Assembly: GCA_003484265.1 (NCBI GenBank)
Contig: DNDO01000224.1
Coordinates: 2,227 to 16,634 of the forward strand
Direction: 5' to 3'
From: Anaerolineae bacterium
Lineage (GTDB): Bacteria; Chloroflexota; Anaerolineae; Anaerolineales; Villigracilaceae
Length of the DNA stretch: 14,408 nucleotides
Shown: positions 13,395 to 14,408 of the stretch, piece after piece
Position numbering within the stretch: the stretch's first letter is position 1
Layout of the letters: each line of letters opens with the position of its first letter
The notes under the pieces: generated by a model
Databases searched by the model: none
Told to the model about the DNA's origin: nothing
What the model saw: only the letters and a program-made list of their open reading frames with translations
Translations under genes and position numbers: made by a program

Positions 13395-13605
13395 AGACAC
13401 ATTTTTTGGACCGCTTACCACTTTATGAGCCGGTTATGCATTAATAAGGGTGATGCTATAATCACGCGAATAACCTATTTTCATATTGCTTTTTTAAGTA
13501 AAAATTCCATTGGATATATTCCTAACAAAAAATAATCATTCAATTCTGGTTCGGTTTTTCTCTACGCCATTCAATACTTAATTCCACGAAGAGGATACTG
13601 AAATA
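13395..13605 (+). promoter_or_regulatory. AT-rich leader and promoter region of the SulP gene
   Basis: This stretch without a gene is markedly AT-rich compared with the flanks. TGCTATAAT (13454-13462) is a perfect extended -10, overlapped by the palindrome GTGAT-GCTATA-ATCAC (13450-13465), which may be an operator. It would give a leader of about 135 nt before ATG 13606. CATTCAATnCT occurs twice (13538 and 13568). A ribosome binding site GAGGA (13591-13595) lies 10 nt before the ATG. No stable structured RNA or riboswitch class was recognised. Confidence 0.5.
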
Positions 13606-14408
13606 ATGAATAAAGAATCGATCGATACGCGCCAGACGATTTCCAGCATAACTGCCGGGCTTGTAGTTGGACTTATTTTCGTTGTGGTGAGCATCTCCCT
13701 CTCCACATTAGTCTTTAGCGGAGAACTGCGTGAATATCTTTCACGCGGAATCGGATTATTCCTTTTTAGCGGACTAATCCTCTCCGTCGTTCTTGTGTCA
13801 TTTGGAAAATTTCACGGGGTGACTATTGCTCCGCAGGATGGACCAGCCGCTCTGTTGGCCGTCGCGGCGGGCGGCATCTCTGGTGCATTGGTGGAGAGTC
13901 AAAATACAGAAGCTGCTTTTTATACCGTTGCGGCGGGCATCATCCTTTGTTCGTTGTTCACAGGCGCGGCATTCTTTTTGATCGGTCAATTCAATTTGGG
14001 AAATATGGTGCGCTATATTCCATATCCTGTTGTCGGCGGGTTCCTGGCAGGGACAGGCTGGCTGTTGACAAGCGGCGCCATCGAAGTAATGACCGGGCAA
14101 AGCCTTGGCATGGAGACGCTATCCTTATTGTTCCAGTCCGGGATGTTGATTCGCTGGCTGCCAGGGGCGATCTTTGCGATCATTGTTCTTTTTATCGTCC
14201 GCAGATCGAATCATTTTCTGATCTGGCCGGGCATCGTTGCCAGTGCCCTGCTGATATTTTATACATCCCTTTATCTGACCGGGACGTCAATCGAACAAGC
14301 ACGTTCTGATGGATTGTTACTACAGCCTTTTCCATCAGGCGGATTATGGACACCGTTCACCTTTTCCAATATCTATCAAGTTGACTGGAATGTGCTTGCC
14401 AGCCAACT
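13606..14408 (+). CDS. SulP family anion transporter, N-terminal part, cut by window edge
   Basis: The first 267 codons of a SulP/SLC26 secondary transporter, running off the right edge. Hydrophobic segments lie near residues 11-35, 48-66, 78-97, 104-127, 142-160, 184-198 and 205-224. VRYIPYPVVGGFLAGTG (135-151) corresponds to the conserved region of SulP proteins that contains the substrate-binding half-helix, and PQDGPAALLAV (76-86) matches the first conserved TM3 block. Members move sulfate, bicarbonate or other anions with H+ or Na+. The C-terminal STAS or other regulatory domain is outside the window. The start is ATG with GAGGA 10 nt upstream. The sulfotransferase at 2554 needs sulfate-derived PAPS, but a link between them is only a guess. 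Confidence 0.9.
   Translation, partial: MNKESIDTRQTISSITAGLVVGLIFVVVSISLSTLVFSGELREYLSRGIGLFLFSGLILSVVLVSFGKFHGVTIAPQDGPAALLAVAAGGISGALVESQNTEAAFYTVAAGIILCSLFTGAAFFLIGQFNLGNMVRYIPYPVVGGFLAGTGWLLTSGAIEVMTGQSLGMETLSLLFQSGMLIRWLPGAIFAIIVLFIVRRSNHFLIWPGIVASALLIFYTSLYLTGTSIEQARSDGLLLQPFPSGGLWTPFTFSNIYQVDWNVLASQ

Noticed and set aside
13450..13465. CRP-like site GTGAT-N6-ATCAC
   Set aside because: The spacing between half-sites is 2 bp longer than a CRP site, and it is centred on the -10; kept only as an operator-like palindrome.
13341..13535. Open frame of 64 codons between the small protein and SulP
   Set aside because: It spans a terminator and a promoter and its composition follows AT-rich non-coding DNA; no ribosome binding site or family resemblance.
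1..14408. tRNA, rRNA, CRISPR, insertion sequence or phage genes
   Set aside because: No cloverleaf, regularly spaced repeats, transposase or integrase motifs were seen on either strand.

Overview
The window reads as a bacterial chromosome segment of moderate GC content. The gene set and protein style suggest Chloroflexota, probably Anaerolineae: RsmI operon with a P1 peptidase and a bifunctional phosphoglucose/phosphomannose isomerase, a non-PASTA membrane Ser/Thr kinase, a HAD protein of the 'DLxGTL' type, and many start codons with no Shine-Dalgarno. That placement is inference. No rRNA, tRNA, CRISPR array, insertion sequence or phage gene was seen.

Layout. (1) Positions 1-3402, minus strand: a cell-surface glycan operon of a PAPS-type sulfotransferase, a large multi-pass GT-C-like membrane protein with a soluble C-terminal tail, and a GT2 glycosyltransferase cut by the left edge. 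(2) 3403-3557: a divergent control region with two mirrored promoters around a concentric palindrome. (3) 3558-4154, plus: a PlsC-like acyltransferase. (4) 4260-9253, minus: a tightly packed five-gene operon, rsmI > P1-family peptidase > small membrane protein > S10 serine carboxypeptidase > bifunctional glucose/mannose-6-phosphate isomerase. (5) 9313-9966, plus: a HAD-fold protein ending at a perfect bidirectional terminator. (6) 10038-11462, minus: a PknB-like receptor kinase with a cysteine-rich outer domain. (7) 11552-13005, minus: a TetR regulator and an alpha/beta hydrolase, each preceded by a copy of the same 16-bp palindrome. (8) 13078-13394, plus: a 7-codon mini-ORF, a lysine-rich small protein starting with TTG, and a terminator. 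(9) 13606 to the right edge, plus: the N-terminal part of a SulP anion transporter behind an AT-rich leader.

The most striking regularity is regulatory. At least six genes or mini-genes (starts at 3402, 3558, 9253, 11462, 13005, 13094) have a -10-like hexamer ending 6-8 nt before the start codon and no Shine-Dalgarno, which predicts leaderless mRNAs. The genes inside operons and some others (7319, 6804, 9313, 12376, 13130) instead have a purine-rich ribosome binding site. The TetR/hydrolase operator pair and the mirrored promoter palindrome are the clearest testable regulatory circuits. I did not find a convincing new defence or biosynthetic system; the novelty here is mainly in regulatory architecture and in several proteins with altered family motifs.
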